A DNA stretch of 64,000 nucleotides from Pseudomonas oryzae (GCF_900104805.1 NZ_LT629751.1:124001-188000); one strand, 5' to 3'; positions 50,373 to 59,692 are shown, counted from the first letter of the stretch. Translations and numbers: made by a program. The notes: generated by a model not told the origin, from the sequence alone.

Positions 50373-50389
50373 TTTGACGGTTTTTTCAC
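50373..50389 (+). promoter_or_regulatory. ColR-like box upstream of the methyltransferase operon
   Basis: TTTGACGGTTTTTTCAC begins five bases after the colS stop codon and ends 71 bases before the methyltransferase ATG. It shares 15 of 17 bases with the box at 48334-48350. A TAGGCT -10-like element lies at 50423-50428, 33 bases further on, matching the layout of the other copy. Confidence 0.7.
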
Positions 50390-50459
50390 AAGGGCATGAC
50401 GGGCGGATGACGGTGCCGGACCTAGGCTGCACGGGTCTCTTCAAGCCGGAAGCCGTCCC

Positions 50460-51140
50460 ATGTCCGACCCCGTCGATCTCGCCTTTTCGCGCAAATACGA
50501 CGCCGAACACGCCCAGCAGTACTTCGAGAAGCACCAGGACGGCCTGGCCCGCCGGCTGTCGCACTGGCGCGACGTGCAGCTGGCGCGGCGCGCCCTCAAG
50601 CGCGCCGGCGATCCCGGCCTGGTCCTCGACCTGCCGTGCGGGGCCGGGCGGTTCTGGCCGCTGCTGGCGGAGAAGGCCAACCGGGTGATCATCGGCGCCG
50701 ACAACTCGGCGCAGATGCTGGAGGTGGCCTGCGCCTCCCTGCCGGCGGAGGTGGTGCGCCGGGTCAAGCCGCTGCAGACCTCGGCCTTCGCCATCGATTT
50801 GCCGGACAACGCCGTGGACAGCATCTTCTGCATGCGCCTGCTGCACCACATCGGCGAGGCCGCCGACCGCGCGCTCATGCTCCGCGAGTTCCACCGGGTG
50901 AGCCGCGACAGCGTGATCCTCTCGCTGTGGGTGGACGGCAACTACAAGGCCTGGAAGCGGCGCCGCCTCGAGCGTCGGCGCCGCGCCGCGGGCAAGGTCG
51001 GCGACTACCAGAACCGCTTCGTGATCGCCCGCCAGCAGATCGAGCAGGAGTTCCACGCCGCGGGCTTCCGCATCGACGGTCACTCCGATTTCCTGCCCGG
51101 CTACGCCATGTGGCGGGTCTACGTGCTGCGCAAGGTGTGA
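50460..51140 (+). CDS. SAM-dependent methyltransferase
   Basis: The 226-residue class I methyltransferase has the SAM-binding motif I VLDLPCGAGRFWPLLAEKA, an acidic motif II (IGADNSAQML) and post-I segments VDSIFCMRLLHHIGE and LREFHRVSRDSVILSLW. A basic stretch KRRRLERRRRAAGK follows residue 160. The substrate is unknown; position behind colRS and next to an InaA-type protein suggests LPS or another envelope molecule. It opens a three-gene operon with spacings of three bases each. Confidence 0.85.
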   Translation: MSDPVDLAFSRKYDAEHAQQYFEKHQDGLARRLSHWRDVQLARRALKRAGDPGLVLDLPCGAGRFWPLLAEKANRVIIGADNSAQMLEVACASLPAEVVRRVKPLQTSAFAIDLPDNAVDSIFCMRLLHHIGEAADRALMLREFHRVSRDSVILSLWVDGNYKAWKRRRLERRRRAAGKVGDYQNRFVIARQQIEQEFHAAGFRIDGHSDFLPGYAMWRVYVLRKV

Positions 51141-51143
51141 AGC

Positions 51144-51842
51144 ATGAGCAGCGTACTGGCCAGGCTGCCGGGACTGCCGCAGCCGGATGAATTCGAACGC
51201 TGGCTGGACTTGCCCGGCGAATGGGTCGAGGCGCCCAACCAGCGCCGTGGCGGACAGAGCGGCGTGCAGCGCCTGCGCACGCTCGATGGCCGCCTGCTGT
51301 ACCGCAAGCAGCAGGTCGATCACTGCTACCGCGACTGGCGGCATCCCTTCGGCGAGCCGACCGTGCTGCGCGAGCAGCGCGCTCTGCAGGCGTTCGCCGC
51401 ACTCGGCGTGCGGGTGCCGCAGCTGGTCTACTGCGCTACCCGCCGGCAGGCTGGCCGCCAGCAGGCGTTGCTGGTCACCGCCGCGCTGGACGGCTTCGAC
51501 AGCCTGGAGGCGATCTATGCCCGTGGCGAGGCGCAGCACTGGGACGACGCCTTGCGCGCGCGCATCTTCCGCCAACTGGGCGGCTTGCTGGCGCGTCTGC
51601 ACCGGGCGCGCTGGCAGCACGGCTGCCTGTACGCCAAGCACATCTTCCTGCGCATCGACGCCCACGGGTGGGTCGAGCTGGCGCTGCTCGACCTGGAAAA
51701 GAGCCGGCGCCGGCTGACCCGCCGCCTGGCGGCGCGCCACGACCTGCGCCAGCTGCGCCGTCATTCGTCGTGGGGCGCGGCGGAATGGGAAAGTCTGGAG
51801 CACGGTTACCTTCAGGCCGGTGGCCAGCACCTCGAGGGGTAA
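51144..51842 (+). CDS. InaA / WaaP-like lipopolysaccharide kinase-fold protein
   Basis: The 232-residue protein belongs to the InaA branch of the WaaP/Kdo-kinase family. It has a VQRLRTLDGRLLYRKQQVDHCYRDWRHP N-lobe with a candidate Lys for ATP, EQRALQAFAALGVRVPQLVYC, then HGCLYAKHIFL and LALLDLEKSRRRL. In WaaP the catalytic loop reads HRDCYxxH; here the Asp position is occupied by Cys (HGCLYAKH), so phosphotransfer is in doubt. P. putida relatives next to colRS influence LPS and stress tolerance, as I recall. Confidence 0.83.
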   Translation: MSSVLARLPGLPQPDEFERWLDLPGEWVEAPNQRRGGQSGVQRLRTLDGRLLYRKQQVDHCYRDWRHPFGEPTVLREQRALQAFAALGVRVPQLVYCATRRQAGRQQALLVTAALDGFDSLEAIYARGEAQHWDDALRARIFRQLGGLLARLHRARWQHGCLYAKHIFLRIDAHGWVELALLDLEKSRRRLTRRLAARHDLRQLRRHSSWGAAEWESLEHGYLQAGGQHLEG

Positions 51843-51845
51843 CGC

Positions 51846-52070
51846 ATGAGCACATCCATCGCCCGTAGCCTGTTTCTCGCCGCCGCCTGCAGCGTGCTGG
51901 GGCTGGCGGCCAGCAACTGGTGGGAACCCGGCCTGACCGTGGTCCACAGCCGCGCCGCCGACTACCAGCCGCTGGAACGGATCGCCGCACATGGACTGCA
52001 GGCGCGCCAGGCGGGCGATCCGCAGGGGTTGCTGATGCTGTTCGGCCTGGTGCAGGGCATGCGCAGCTGA
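51846..52070 (+). CDS. Small exported protein, function unknown
   Basis: The 74-residue product has an N-terminal hydrophobic signal (SIARSLFLAAACSVLGLAAS), then a short polar region with ADYQPLERIAAHGLQARQAGDPQGLLMLF. No domain is recognised. It lies three bases after the InaA-like gene, so it is the third member of the predicted ColR-controlled operon. Codon use and operon position support a real gene; it may be a membrane-anchored accessory peptide. Confidence 0.65.
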   Translation: MSTSIARSLFLAAACSVLGLAASNWWEPGLTVVHSRAADYQPLERIAAHGLQARQAGDPQGLLMLFGLVQGMRS

Positions 52071-52102
52071 GGACGGGCGCCGGCTCGCCGCATTGCCCAA
52101 AG

Positions 52103-52126
52103 GCCGTCCGCGGCATGCCGGACGGC
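52103..52126. terminator. Hairpin between converging operons
   Basis: GCCGTCCG pairs with CGGACGGC around an eight-base GC loop. It lies after the small exported protein gene and before the DUF1513 stop. There is no T tract. Confidence 0.5.
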
Positions 52127-52142
52127 CGTGCCGCTGGCGAAC

Positions 52143-53243
52143 TCAGGCCAGGCGCAGGTGGTTGTCCCACAGCGCCGCCGGCAGCTCCAGCGCCTGCATG
52201 CGGATCTCCGTCTGGCGGCAGTCGTACAGACGGCAGCGGCTCTGCCCGGAGCTGACCACGAAGCCCTCGGCGCAGGCAGCCACCCCGGCGCAATCGGCCA
52301 GCGGCGCATCCAGGCGTACCGCCGCGCTGTCCAGATCCCAGATGAACAGCCGGTTGCCGCGCGGCGCGGTGATCGCCAGCAGGCGCAGCGCGCTGTTGAT
52401 CGCCACGCTGGCGGTGTACTGGTGCATCGCCAGGCGCTGCGCCTCGCCGAGCGGGAAGGGCTGGAACGGCTGGCCGGGGCGCTTGATCGCCACCAGCGGC
52501 GCGGCGCCCCGCGGATCGCCCTCGTACTGCTGGCCGCTGACCACGGTGCCGTCGCTGGCCACCGCCAGGTGGCGCACGCTGTTCATCCGATCGGGCAGCT
52601 GCTCCTTGCTCAGCAGCGTGCCGTCGCGGCGCAGCAGCACCAGGCTCGGCTCCATGGCGTCGAGATTCATCTTCTCGCGGCTGTCGGCCTCGGTGCGGAT
52701 GCCGCCGTTGGCCACCACCAGGGTCTCGCCGTCGGGCAGCCACAGCAGCTGGTGCGGGCCGATGCCGTGGGTCGACAGCTCGCCCTCGCGGACCAGGCGC
52801 GCGCCGTTGTTCAGGCGCCAGACGCCGATCACCCCGCGACCGGGCTCGCGGGTGTCGTTCTCGGTGCTGTAGAGCAGCTCGCCGCCGCGGTGGAACACCG
52901 CGTGGCCGTAGAAGTGGCGATCGGCCGGACTGGCGACGGTCTGCAGCAGACGGCCGTCGCGGGTGTCGATCAGGTAGCTCTCGCGGCTCGGCCGGCGGCC
53001 GACGAACAGCGCCAGCGGCAGGGACGGATGCGGCACCACGTCGTGGCAGCGCTCCGCGACCGCGGTGGCGAACTGCTGGTGGCCGTCGAGGCGGTAACCG
53101 ACCGCGTAGTGGCGGCCGTCGGCGTCGTTGCGTGCCGACAGCAGCAGCGGCGTCTGGTCGGCGCTGCGGCCGAGGGTCCAGCCGCCGAGGGCGGAAGCGG
53201 CGAGCAGCGCGCCGCCGAGGCCGAGGAAGGTGCGTCGTTGCAT
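52143..53243 (-). CDS. DUF1513-family Tat-exported beta-propeller protein
   Basis: The start at 53243 gives 366 residues with a twin-arginine signal (MQRRTFLGLGGALLAASALGG); the upstream open frame is a shadow of the imelysin-like gene. The body has repeated beta-propeller-like segments such as GHAVFHRGGELLYSTEND, GIGPHQLLWLPDGETLVVANGGI and MNSVRHLAVASDGTVV. DUF1513 proteins accompany imelysin and di-haem genes in many proteobacteria, and in several species the set is iron-repressed. Function is unknown. It is the last gene of the operon. Confidence 0.87.
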   Translation of the reverse strand: MQRRTFLGLGGALLAASALGGWTLGRSADQTPLLLSARNDADGRHYAVGYRLDGHQQFATAVAERCHDVVPHPSLPLALFVGRRPSRESYLIDTRDGRLLQTVASPADRHFYGHAVFHRGGELLYSTENDTREPGRGVIGVWRLNNGARLVREGELSTHGIGPHQLLWLPDGETLVVANGGIRTEADSREKMNLDAMEPSLVLLRRDGTLLSKEQLPDRMNSVRHLAVASDGTVVSGQQYEGDPRGAAPLVAIKRPGQPFQPFPLGEAQRLAMHQYTASVAINSALRLLAITAPRGNRLFIWDLDSAAVRLDAPLADCAGVAACAEGFVVSSGQSRCRLYDCRQTEIRMQALELPAALWDNHLRLA

Positions 53244-53245
53244 GA

Positions 53246-54316
53246 TCAGTCGCCGTCGTGCGCGTTGAAGCCCAGCTGGATGCCGAGGGCCTTGGCCAGT
53301 TCCGCCTCGTGCAGGCGGTGCAGGGTATCGAGGCTGTCGTAGAGCTGGTCGAGGCTGGCGCGCCCGGCCTCGTCGGCGAGCAGGACGGTGAGCGGCTGGC
53401 CGAGGGCGGCGATGCGCTGGCGGGTCTCGTGGAACGCGGCGTCGATGCGCGTGGCCAGGTCGGCCTGCTCCTTGCCCAGCAGGGCGCGCACGCCATCGCG
53501 CCACAGCGCTTCGGCGCTGGCCAGGCTGGCGTCGATCAGCGCCAGCGAGGCGCCGCTGCGCCAGGCCTCGGCCTGGTACGGCTGCGGCTGGGCCTTGCTG
53601 CCGCGCGACAGCGGGGTGCCGAGCTTCTTCTTCAGGCCGTCGAGGGCGCTGACCTGGACGCGCAGCACCTCGGCCACCGCCTCGCGGCCCTCGGTGTAGC
53701 GGCTGTTGGGGAAGCTCTTCAGCTGGGCGGCCAGGCCCTGCTCGCCGAGCCAGGCGGCCAGCACCTTGGCCGCCAGGGCCTGCTGATGGCTGCCGATGGC
53801 CAACAGCAGCGGGCAGTAGCGGCGCTTCTGCTCGAGGTCGGCGAGATCGATGCCCTGATCGAACAGCAGGTATTCGTAGGCGGTGAGGCCCTGCACCACC
53901 ACGCTGGCCTGTTCCAGGTCGGCCTGCTTGAGCTGCGGCTTGCTGGTCAGCAGGGTGTTGACCTGGCGGGCCACCAGATTCTTCTTGTCCGGCCAGAACT
54001 GTACCTGCCAGGCCAGGTTGCCTTCGCTGAGCGGGCCGACCGCCAGCGGCTGCACGGCTGCCCAGGCCGTATGGGCGGCGAGGTAGGCCTGGCGCGCGGC
54101 GGCCAGGTCCTGCTCGCCGGCACAGAAGGCGCGGGCGCTGTCGGCCAGCTGGCGGTCGCTGTCGGTCCAGCGGGTATAGGCCGGCAGCAGCACGGTGTCG
54201 GTCATGGCGGCGCTGGCGGCGGCGAAGGGCTCGACCTTCGGCTGCGGCGGCTCGCTCTTCGAGCAGCCGGCGAGGGTGGCCAGCACGGTCAGGGACAGCA
54301 GGGCGGGGCGCAGCAT
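53246..54316 (-). CDS. Imelysin-like lipoprotein lacking the GxHxxE histidine
   Basis: The 356-residue protein has a lipoprotein signal (LTVLATLAGC, Cys18) and an all-helical imelysin (M75) fold. The family's GxHAIEFLLWG segment reads GLTAYEYLLF, with Thr in place of the putative metal-binding His. It is therefore a degenerate paralogue of the imelysin encoded first in the operon. Imelysins are linked to iron uptake (EfeO-like) and were first described as insulin-cleaving; the enzymatic claim is weak for this copy. It lies between the di-haem lipoprotein and DUF1513 genes. Confidence 0.87.
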   Translation of the reverse strand: MLRPALLSLTVLATLAGCSKSEPPQPKVEPFAAASAAMTDTVLLPAYTRWTDSDRQLADSARAFCAGEQDLAAARQAYLAAHTAWAAVQPLAVGPLSEGNLAWQVQFWPDKKNLVARQVNTLLTSKPQLKQADLEQASVVVQGLTAYEYLLFDQGIDLADLEQKRRYCPLLLAIGSHQQALAAKVLAAWLGEQGLAAQLKSFPNSRYTEGREAVAEVLRVQVSALDGLKKKLGTPLSRGSKAQPQPYQAEAWRSGASLALIDASLASAEALWRDGVRALLGKEQADLATRIDAAFHETRQRIAALGQPLTVLLADEAGRASLDQLYDSLDTLHRLHEAELAKALGIQLGFNAHDGD

Positions 54317-54326
54317 GAACAGCTCC

Positions 54327-55748
54327 TTAGAGGGATTCGAGGAAGGCCAGCAGGGCGGCGCGTTCGCCGGCGTCGAAGGCCATCACCTTCTGCCGGGCGG
54401 CTTCGGCCTCGCCGCCGTGCCAGAGGATGGCCTCCAGCAGGTTGCGGGCGCGGCCGTCGTGGAGGAAGCGGGTGTGGCCGTTGACCGTCTCGGTCAGGCC
54501 GATCCCCCACAGCGGCGGGGTGCGCCATTCGCGGCCGCTGGCCTGGAATTCGGGGCGATTGTCCGCCAGTCCGGCGCCCATGTCATGCAGCAGCAGGTCG
54601 CTGTAGGGGCGGATCACCTGGCCGGCCAGCTCCGGTTCGGCGGCATCGGCGGCGGTGGTGAACTTCGGCGTATGGCAAGACTGGCAGCCGGCCTGGTGGA
54701 ACAGACCCTTGCCGGCGAGTACCTGCGGGTCGTCGACCTTGCGACGTGCCGGCACGCCGAGGTTGCGGGTGTAGAACAGCACCTGGGCGAGGATGTTGTC
54801 GCTGACCTCCGGTTCGCCGCCGTGCGGCTGGGCCAGGCAGTCGGCCTGGCTGGCGGTGCAGCTGCTGCCGGCGAGCAGCGCGGTGCTCAGCCCCATGTCG
54901 TTGAAGAAGGCGTCGGCGTTCTGCTGGTCGAGCGACGGCTGGCCGGCCTTCCAGCCGAAGCGGCCGAGGCGCGTACTCTGGCTGGCGTGCTCCCAGACTC
55001 GGTTGGCGCGCCCGGAGATGCCGTCGCCGTCACGGTCGTCCGGGTCGGCGTTGGCGAGGATCGCCGCCTCGGGAATCGCCTCGAGCAGGCCCAGGCCGAT
55101 CATCGGCGGCGCCACGCGCAGGGAGAACAGGGTGTGCGGGTGCAGTTCGCCGTAGGCCAGCTGATCGAGTTCCAGCGTCGGCTGCTGCAGCTCGACGCGC
55201 GTGCCGTCGGCCAGGGTGACCACCTCGCTGCGGTAGCCGACGCGCAACCTGCCCTCCGGGGCCAAGCCGGGCACGGCCATGTCCTGCAGCTGGCCGCCGT
55301 AGCGCGGTTCGGGGATCAGTCCCTGGCGCTCGAGCAGCGCCTCCTGGCCGGGCTGGGCGGGAATCGACAGGCGCAGCAGGCTGGACACCGCATTGTCGGT
55401 GACGCTGCCGGGGGGATGGCCGCGCCCGTCCTTGACGTGGCAGTTCTGGCAGGCGTTGGTATTGAACAGCGGGCCGAGGCCGTCGCGGGCGATGGTGGTC
55501 GACGGCGCGATCACCCAGGGATTGCGGAAGAAGCTGTTGCCGACACTGAAGTCCACCCGGCGCAGGGGCGAGAGGTTGGCCGAGGGCTGGGAGAAGGCAT
55601 CGCGGTCGCTGCGGTTGACGGTGGCGACGCCGCCGGAGAGCTGTTCGCCGGGTTCGGCGGCGGTGAAGCGCGGTCCCTGATCGCAGGCGCTCAGCACCAG
55701 GCCCAGGGTGAGCGGGGCGAGCAGGCGCAGGGCGGGCTGTACGGGCAT
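54327..55748 (-). CDS. Di-haem oxidoreductase-like lipoprotein (DUF1111)
   Basis: The 473-residue protein has a lipoprotein signal (LVLSAC, Cys22) and two c-type haem motifs, CQNCH in the N-terminal quarter and CQSCH in the C-terminal half. FLHDGRARNLLEAILWHGGEA near the end is typical of the di-haem peroxidase-related family often annotated as thiol oxidoreductase. Its electron partner is unknown; a role in ferrous/ferric interconversion for the adjacent imelysins is inference. A candidate promoter and a palindrome lie directly upstream. Confidence 0.9.
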   Translation of the reverse strand: MPVQPALRLLAPLTLGLVLSACDQGPRFTAAEPGEQLSGGVATVNRSDRDAFSQPSANLSPLRRVDFSVGNSFFRNPWVIAPSTTIARDGLGPLFNTNACQNCHVKDGRGHPPGSVTDNAVSSLLRLSIPAQPGQEALLERQGLIPEPRYGGQLQDMAVPGLAPEGRLRVGYRSEVVTLADGTRVELQQPTLELDQLAYGELHPHTLFSLRVAPPMIGLGLLEAIPEAAILANADPDDRDGDGISGRANRVWEHASQSTRLGRFGWKAGQPSLDQQNADAFFNDMGLSTALLAGSSCTASQADCLAQPHGGEPEVSDNILAQVLFYTRNLGVPARRKVDDPQVLAGKGLFHQAGCQSCHTPKFTTAADAAEPELAGQVIRPYSDLLLHDMGAGLADNRPEFQASGREWRTPPLWGIGLTETVNGHTRFLHDGRARNLLEAILWHGGEAEAARQKVMAFDAGERAALLAFLESL

Positions 55749-55777
55749 GCGGGAATCTCAGGATGAACGGGGCGAGT

Positions 55778-55792
55778 GTAACAGCATGTTAC
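55778..55792. promoter_or_regulatory. GTAAC-N5-GTTAC palindrome upstream of the di-haem gene
   Basis: GTAAC (55778-55782) and GTTAC (55788-55792) are inverted around five bases, 30 bases before the di-haem ATG. On the minus strand the right half runs into TACACT, a plausible -10. A regulator site is possible, but no family is recognised. Confidence 0.35.
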
Positions 55793-55857
55793 CTGGCGAA
55801 TAAGAGGGATTTGCATTTGTCGCCGCGCGGCAGGCGGCACGACACGGGCCCGTGCCG

Positions 55858-55880
55858 GCCTGCGGCACTCGGCCGCAGGC
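55858..55880. other. Intercistronic hairpin between imelysin and di-haem genes
   Basis: GCCTGCGGC pairs perfectly with GCCGCAGGC around a five-base loop in the 165-base gap. It may be an attenuator, processing site or mRNA stabiliser that lowers downstream expression. Confidence 0.4.
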
Positions 55881-55913
55881 TTGGCGGCGGCCCTGCACGG
55901 GCCGCCGGGTGGC

Positions 55914-57251
<1,338 letters not shown>

Positions 57252-57305
57252 GGGGTGATCCTTGGGATGATGAGGGTGGACTGGCGAAAGATTGTGTCGA
57301 AACAT

Positions 57306-57324
57306 AATGCGAAATATTCGCATT
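57306..57324. promoter_or_regulatory. Fur-like 19-bp palindrome upstream of the imelysin operon
   Basis: AATGCGAAATATTCGCATT is an inverted repeat with eight paired bases on each side of a three-base centre. It lies in an AT-rich patch (CATAATGCGAAATATTCGCATTTTGC) in otherwise GC-rich DNA between the divergent imelysin and lemA genes. It resembles Pseudomonas Fur boxes in size and hexamer composition but is not a perfect match to the 19-bp consensus. Confidence 0.5.
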
Positions 57325-57409
57325 TTGCAAGGGCTTGTTGTGCGCTGCCGCTCGGCCATGCCGGCACGGTGCCGCTACAATGGCCGGCATTTCACAGGGA
57401 GTTCCGCGC

Positions 57410-57982
57410 ATGAGTCTGGGTAGCGTCGCCGTTGTGGTAGCCATCGTCCTGCTGGCGGGTTACGCCGTGCAGATCTACAACGCCCTGGTGCGCCTCAAGC
57501 ACGGGGTGAGCAAGGCCTGGTCGAACATCGACGTGCTGCTGCGCCAGCGTCACGAGGAGCTGCCCAAGCTGGTGGAGACCTGCCGCCAGTACATGCAGCA
57601 CGAGCGCAATACCCTGGAGGCGGTGATCGCCGCGCGCAGCGCGGTGGCGAGCGCCCGCGAGCGCGGCGACGTCGCCGCCCTGGGCCGCGCCGAGAGCGGT
57701 CTGCGCGCCGGTCTCGGCCAGCTGTTCGCGGTGGCCGAGAACTATCCGCAGCTCAAGGCCAACGAGAGCTTCCAGCACCTGCAGCAGCGCATCACCGGAC
57801 TGGAGAACGGCATCGCCGATCGCCGCGAGCTGTACAACGAGTCGGTCAATCTCAACAACGTGCGCATCGAGCAGTTTCCCGACGTGCTGATCGCCCGCCT
57901 GTGCGGCTTCCGGGCCGCCGAGCTGTTGCAGTTCAGCGAGGCGCAGAAGAGCGACGTCGACCTCCGGCAGTTGTTCGGCTGA
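57410..57982 (+). CDS. LemA-family membrane protein
   Basis: The 190-residue protein has one N-terminal membrane helix (SVAVVVAIVLLAGYAVQIYNAL) followed by the LemA helical bundle with NALVRLKHGVSKAWSNIDVLLRQRHEELPKLVETC. The family segment AENYPQLKANESFQHLQQRITGLENGIADRRELYNESVNLNN is fully present. Function is unknown; this family is distinct from the LemA/GacS kinase. The stop overlaps the ATG of the GIDE-domain gene by one base, and the two families co-occur widely. Confidence 0.92.
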   Translation: MSLGSVAVVVAIVLLAGYAVQIYNALVRLKHGVSKAWSNIDVLLRQRHEELPKLVETCRQYMQHERNTLEAVIAARSAVASARERGDVAALGRAESGLRAGLGQLFAVAENYPQLKANESFQHLQQRITGLENGIADRRELYNESVNLNNVRIEQFPDVLIARLCGFRAAELLQFSEAQKSDVDLRQLFG

Positions 57983-58887
57983 TGCCGGTCGATCCGGGCC
58001 TGCTGGTCGCCCTCGGCATGGCCGGCGCGGCCACGCTGGGCGGCGGCTGGTGGTGTCTGCAGCGGCTGGGCCAGGCGCGCCTGCTGCAGGACATGCCGAC
58101 CTCGAAGATCCGCTCGGCGGCGCAGGGCTACGTCGAGCTGTACGGCGTGCTGCTGGCGGGGCCTGGCGAGCCGCTGTGCGCGCCGCTGACCGGCACGCCG
58201 TGCCTGTGGTGGCGCTATCGCATCGAGGAGTACCGCAAGAGCGGCAAGCACAAGTCCTGGCGGGTGGTGGAATCGGCGAGCAGCGAGGGCTGGCTGGGCT
58301 TCGAGGACGGCTCCGGCCAGTGCCTGATCAATCCGCTGGGCGCCGAGGTGCGTCCGGCGCGGCGCCAGGTCTGGCACGGCGATCAGCGCCACCCGCGGCG
58401 GGACCATCCCGATGGCCTGCTGGCGGCGGTGCTGAAGATGGGCAAGCGCTACCGCTACATCGAGGAGCGTCTGCACGCCGGTGATCCGCTGTACGTGCTG
58501 GGCGAGTTCCGCAGCTCGGGCGGCGGGCGCCAGGGCCTCGACCTGCCGGAGGCGCAGGCGGCGGTGGTGCGCGAGTGGAAGCGCGACTTCCAGGGTCTGC
58601 TGGCGCGTTTCGACCGTGACGGCGACGGTGCGCTGAGCGAGCCGGAGTGGCGCCTGGTGCGTCTGGCCGCGCAGCTGGAGGCCGAGGATCGCCACCGCGC
58701 GGCCAGCCAGGCCCCCGAGCAGCACCACCTGCACCGTCCGCCGGAAGGTTTGCCGTTCCTGCTCTCGTGCAAGGGCGAGGACGAGCTGGTGCGGGTATTC
58801 CGCTGGCAGGCTCTGGCCGGGGCGCTGCTGTGCCTGGGCGGGGCGCTGGCGGCGGCCTGGCTGCTGGGCCAGGCGCAGTTGTCGTGA
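57982..58887 (+). CDS. GIDE-domain membrane protein with an EF-hand
   Basis: The 301-residue protein has membrane helices near residues 7-26 and 277-297. Between them is a GIDE domain of the type found next to the RING finger in mitochondrial E3 ligase MUL1/MAPL (KIRSAAQGYVELYGVLLAGPGEPLCAPLTGTPCLWWRYRIEEY, DPLYVLGEFRS). No RING finger is present. Residues 211-222 (DRDGDGALSEPE) form a complete canonical 12-residue EF-hand calcium loop. The role is unknown; coupling to lemA suggests a shared membrane function. Confidence 0.85.
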   Translation: MPVDPGLLVALGMAGAATLGGGWWCLQRLGQARLLQDMPTSKIRSAAQGYVELYGVLLAGPGEPLCAPLTGTPCLWWRYRIEEYRKSGKHKSWRVVESASSEGWLGFEDGSGQCLINPLGAEVRPARRQVWHGDQRHPRRDHPDGLLAAVLKMGKRYRYIEERLHAGDPLYVLGEFRSSGGGRQGLDLPEAQAAVVREWKRDFQGLLARFDRDGDGALSEPEWRLVRLAAQLEAEDRHRAASQAPEQHHLHRPPEGLPFLLSCKGEDELVRVFRWQALAGALLCLGGALAAAWLLGQAQLS

Positions 58888-58906
58888 GCGACCGCCGGCC
58901 GCAAAC

Positions 58907-58935
58907 GAAGAAGCCCGGCGGGGCCGGGCTTCTTC
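58907..58935. terminator. Bidirectional terminator between the GIDE gene and sodB
   Basis: GAAGAAGCCCGGC pairs with GCCGGGCTTCTTC around a three-base loop. The A/T-rich ends of the stem suit termination for both converging genes. Confidence 0.8.
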
Positions 58936-58957
58936 AGACGTTGGTGCGGGGCAGTGC

Positions 58958-59539
58958 TCAGGCGGCGTAGTTGGCGGCCACGAAGTCCCAGTTCACCAGG
59001 TTCCAGAACGCCTCGACGTACTTCGGACGCAGGTTGCGGTAGTCGATGTAGTAGGCGTGTTCCCAGACGTCGCAGGTCAGCAGCGGGGTGTCGCCGCTGG
59101 TCAGCGGGCAGCCGGCGCCGATGGTGCTGGCCAGGGCCAGGGAGCCGTCGGCCTTCTTCACCAGCCAGGCCCAGCCGGAGCCGAAGGTGCCGATGGCGGT
59201 CTTGGTGAACTCTTCCTTGAACTTGTCGAAGGAACCGAAGGCGGCGTTGATGGCGTCAGCCAGGGCGCCGGTCGGCTGGCCGCCGCCGTTGGGCTTCAGG
59301 CCGTTCCAGTAGAAGGTGTGGTTCCACACCTGGGCGGCGTTGTTGAAGATGCCGCCCGAAGAGGTCTTGACGATCTCTTCCAGGGTCTTGCCTTCGAACT
59401 CGGTACCCGGGATCAGGTTGTTCAGGTTCACCACGTAGGTGTTGTGGTGCTTGCCGTAGTGATACTCGAGGGTTTCGGTGGAAATGTACGGCTCGAGAGC
59501 ATTCTTCTCGTACGGCAGCGGCGGCAATTCGAAAGCCAT
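58958..59539 (-). CDS. sodB: Iron superoxide dismutase
   Basis: SodB converts superoxide to peroxide and oxygen in the cytoplasm. The start at 59539 ([18 protein letters not shown]) gives 193 residues, the normal Fe-SOD length, with a Shine-Dalgarno AGGGAG upstream. Metal ligands lie in [10 protein letters not shown] (N-terminal His), NHTFYWN and [13 protein letters not shown] (Asp and His). Gly-rich AGxGxG/WAWLV and [14 protein letters not shown] patterns favour iron over manganese. In other pseudomonads the gene is expressed when iron is sufficient. Confidence 0.97.
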   Translation of the reverse strand: MAFELPPLPYEKNALEPYISTETLEYHYGKHHNTYVVNLNNLIPGTEFEGKTLEEIVKTSSGGIFNNAAQVWNHTFYWNGLKPNGGGQPTGALADAINAAFGSFDKFKEEFTKTAIGTFGSGWAWLVKKADGSLALASTIGAGCPLTSGDTPLLTCDVWEHAYYIDYRNLRPKYVEAFWNLVNWDFVAANYAA

Positions 59540-59663
59540 GGTTATCTCCCTTTCATCGTCAGGTGTATGCAGGCGCAAGGTGCGGAAAGCCGGCGCACGG
59601 TGCCGGTCGGCAAAGCCATCACGGGCGGCTTCGCGCCGCGCTGATACGCGCGGTCAGCGCCGC

Positions 59664-59692
59664 ATCATAGCACCGGCCCCAGGCCTTATCCA
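59664..59692 (-). promoter_or_regulatory. Candidate sodB promoter
   Basis: On the minus strand TGGATA (59692-59687) and TATGAT (59669-59664) are spaced by 17 bases, about 125 bases before sodB. The -35 lies within the argO terminator hairpin. Confidence 0.35.

Noticed and set aside
51475..53496. A 673-residue minus-strand open frame across the InaA-like and DUF1513 genes
   Set aside because: It is Arg/Pro/Ala-rich and overlaps several genes with recognisable domains in other frames.
53258..54484. Open frames on the plus strand opposite the imelysin-like and di-haem genes
   Set aside because: They are Gly/Gln/Ala-rich antisense shadows without start signals or domains.
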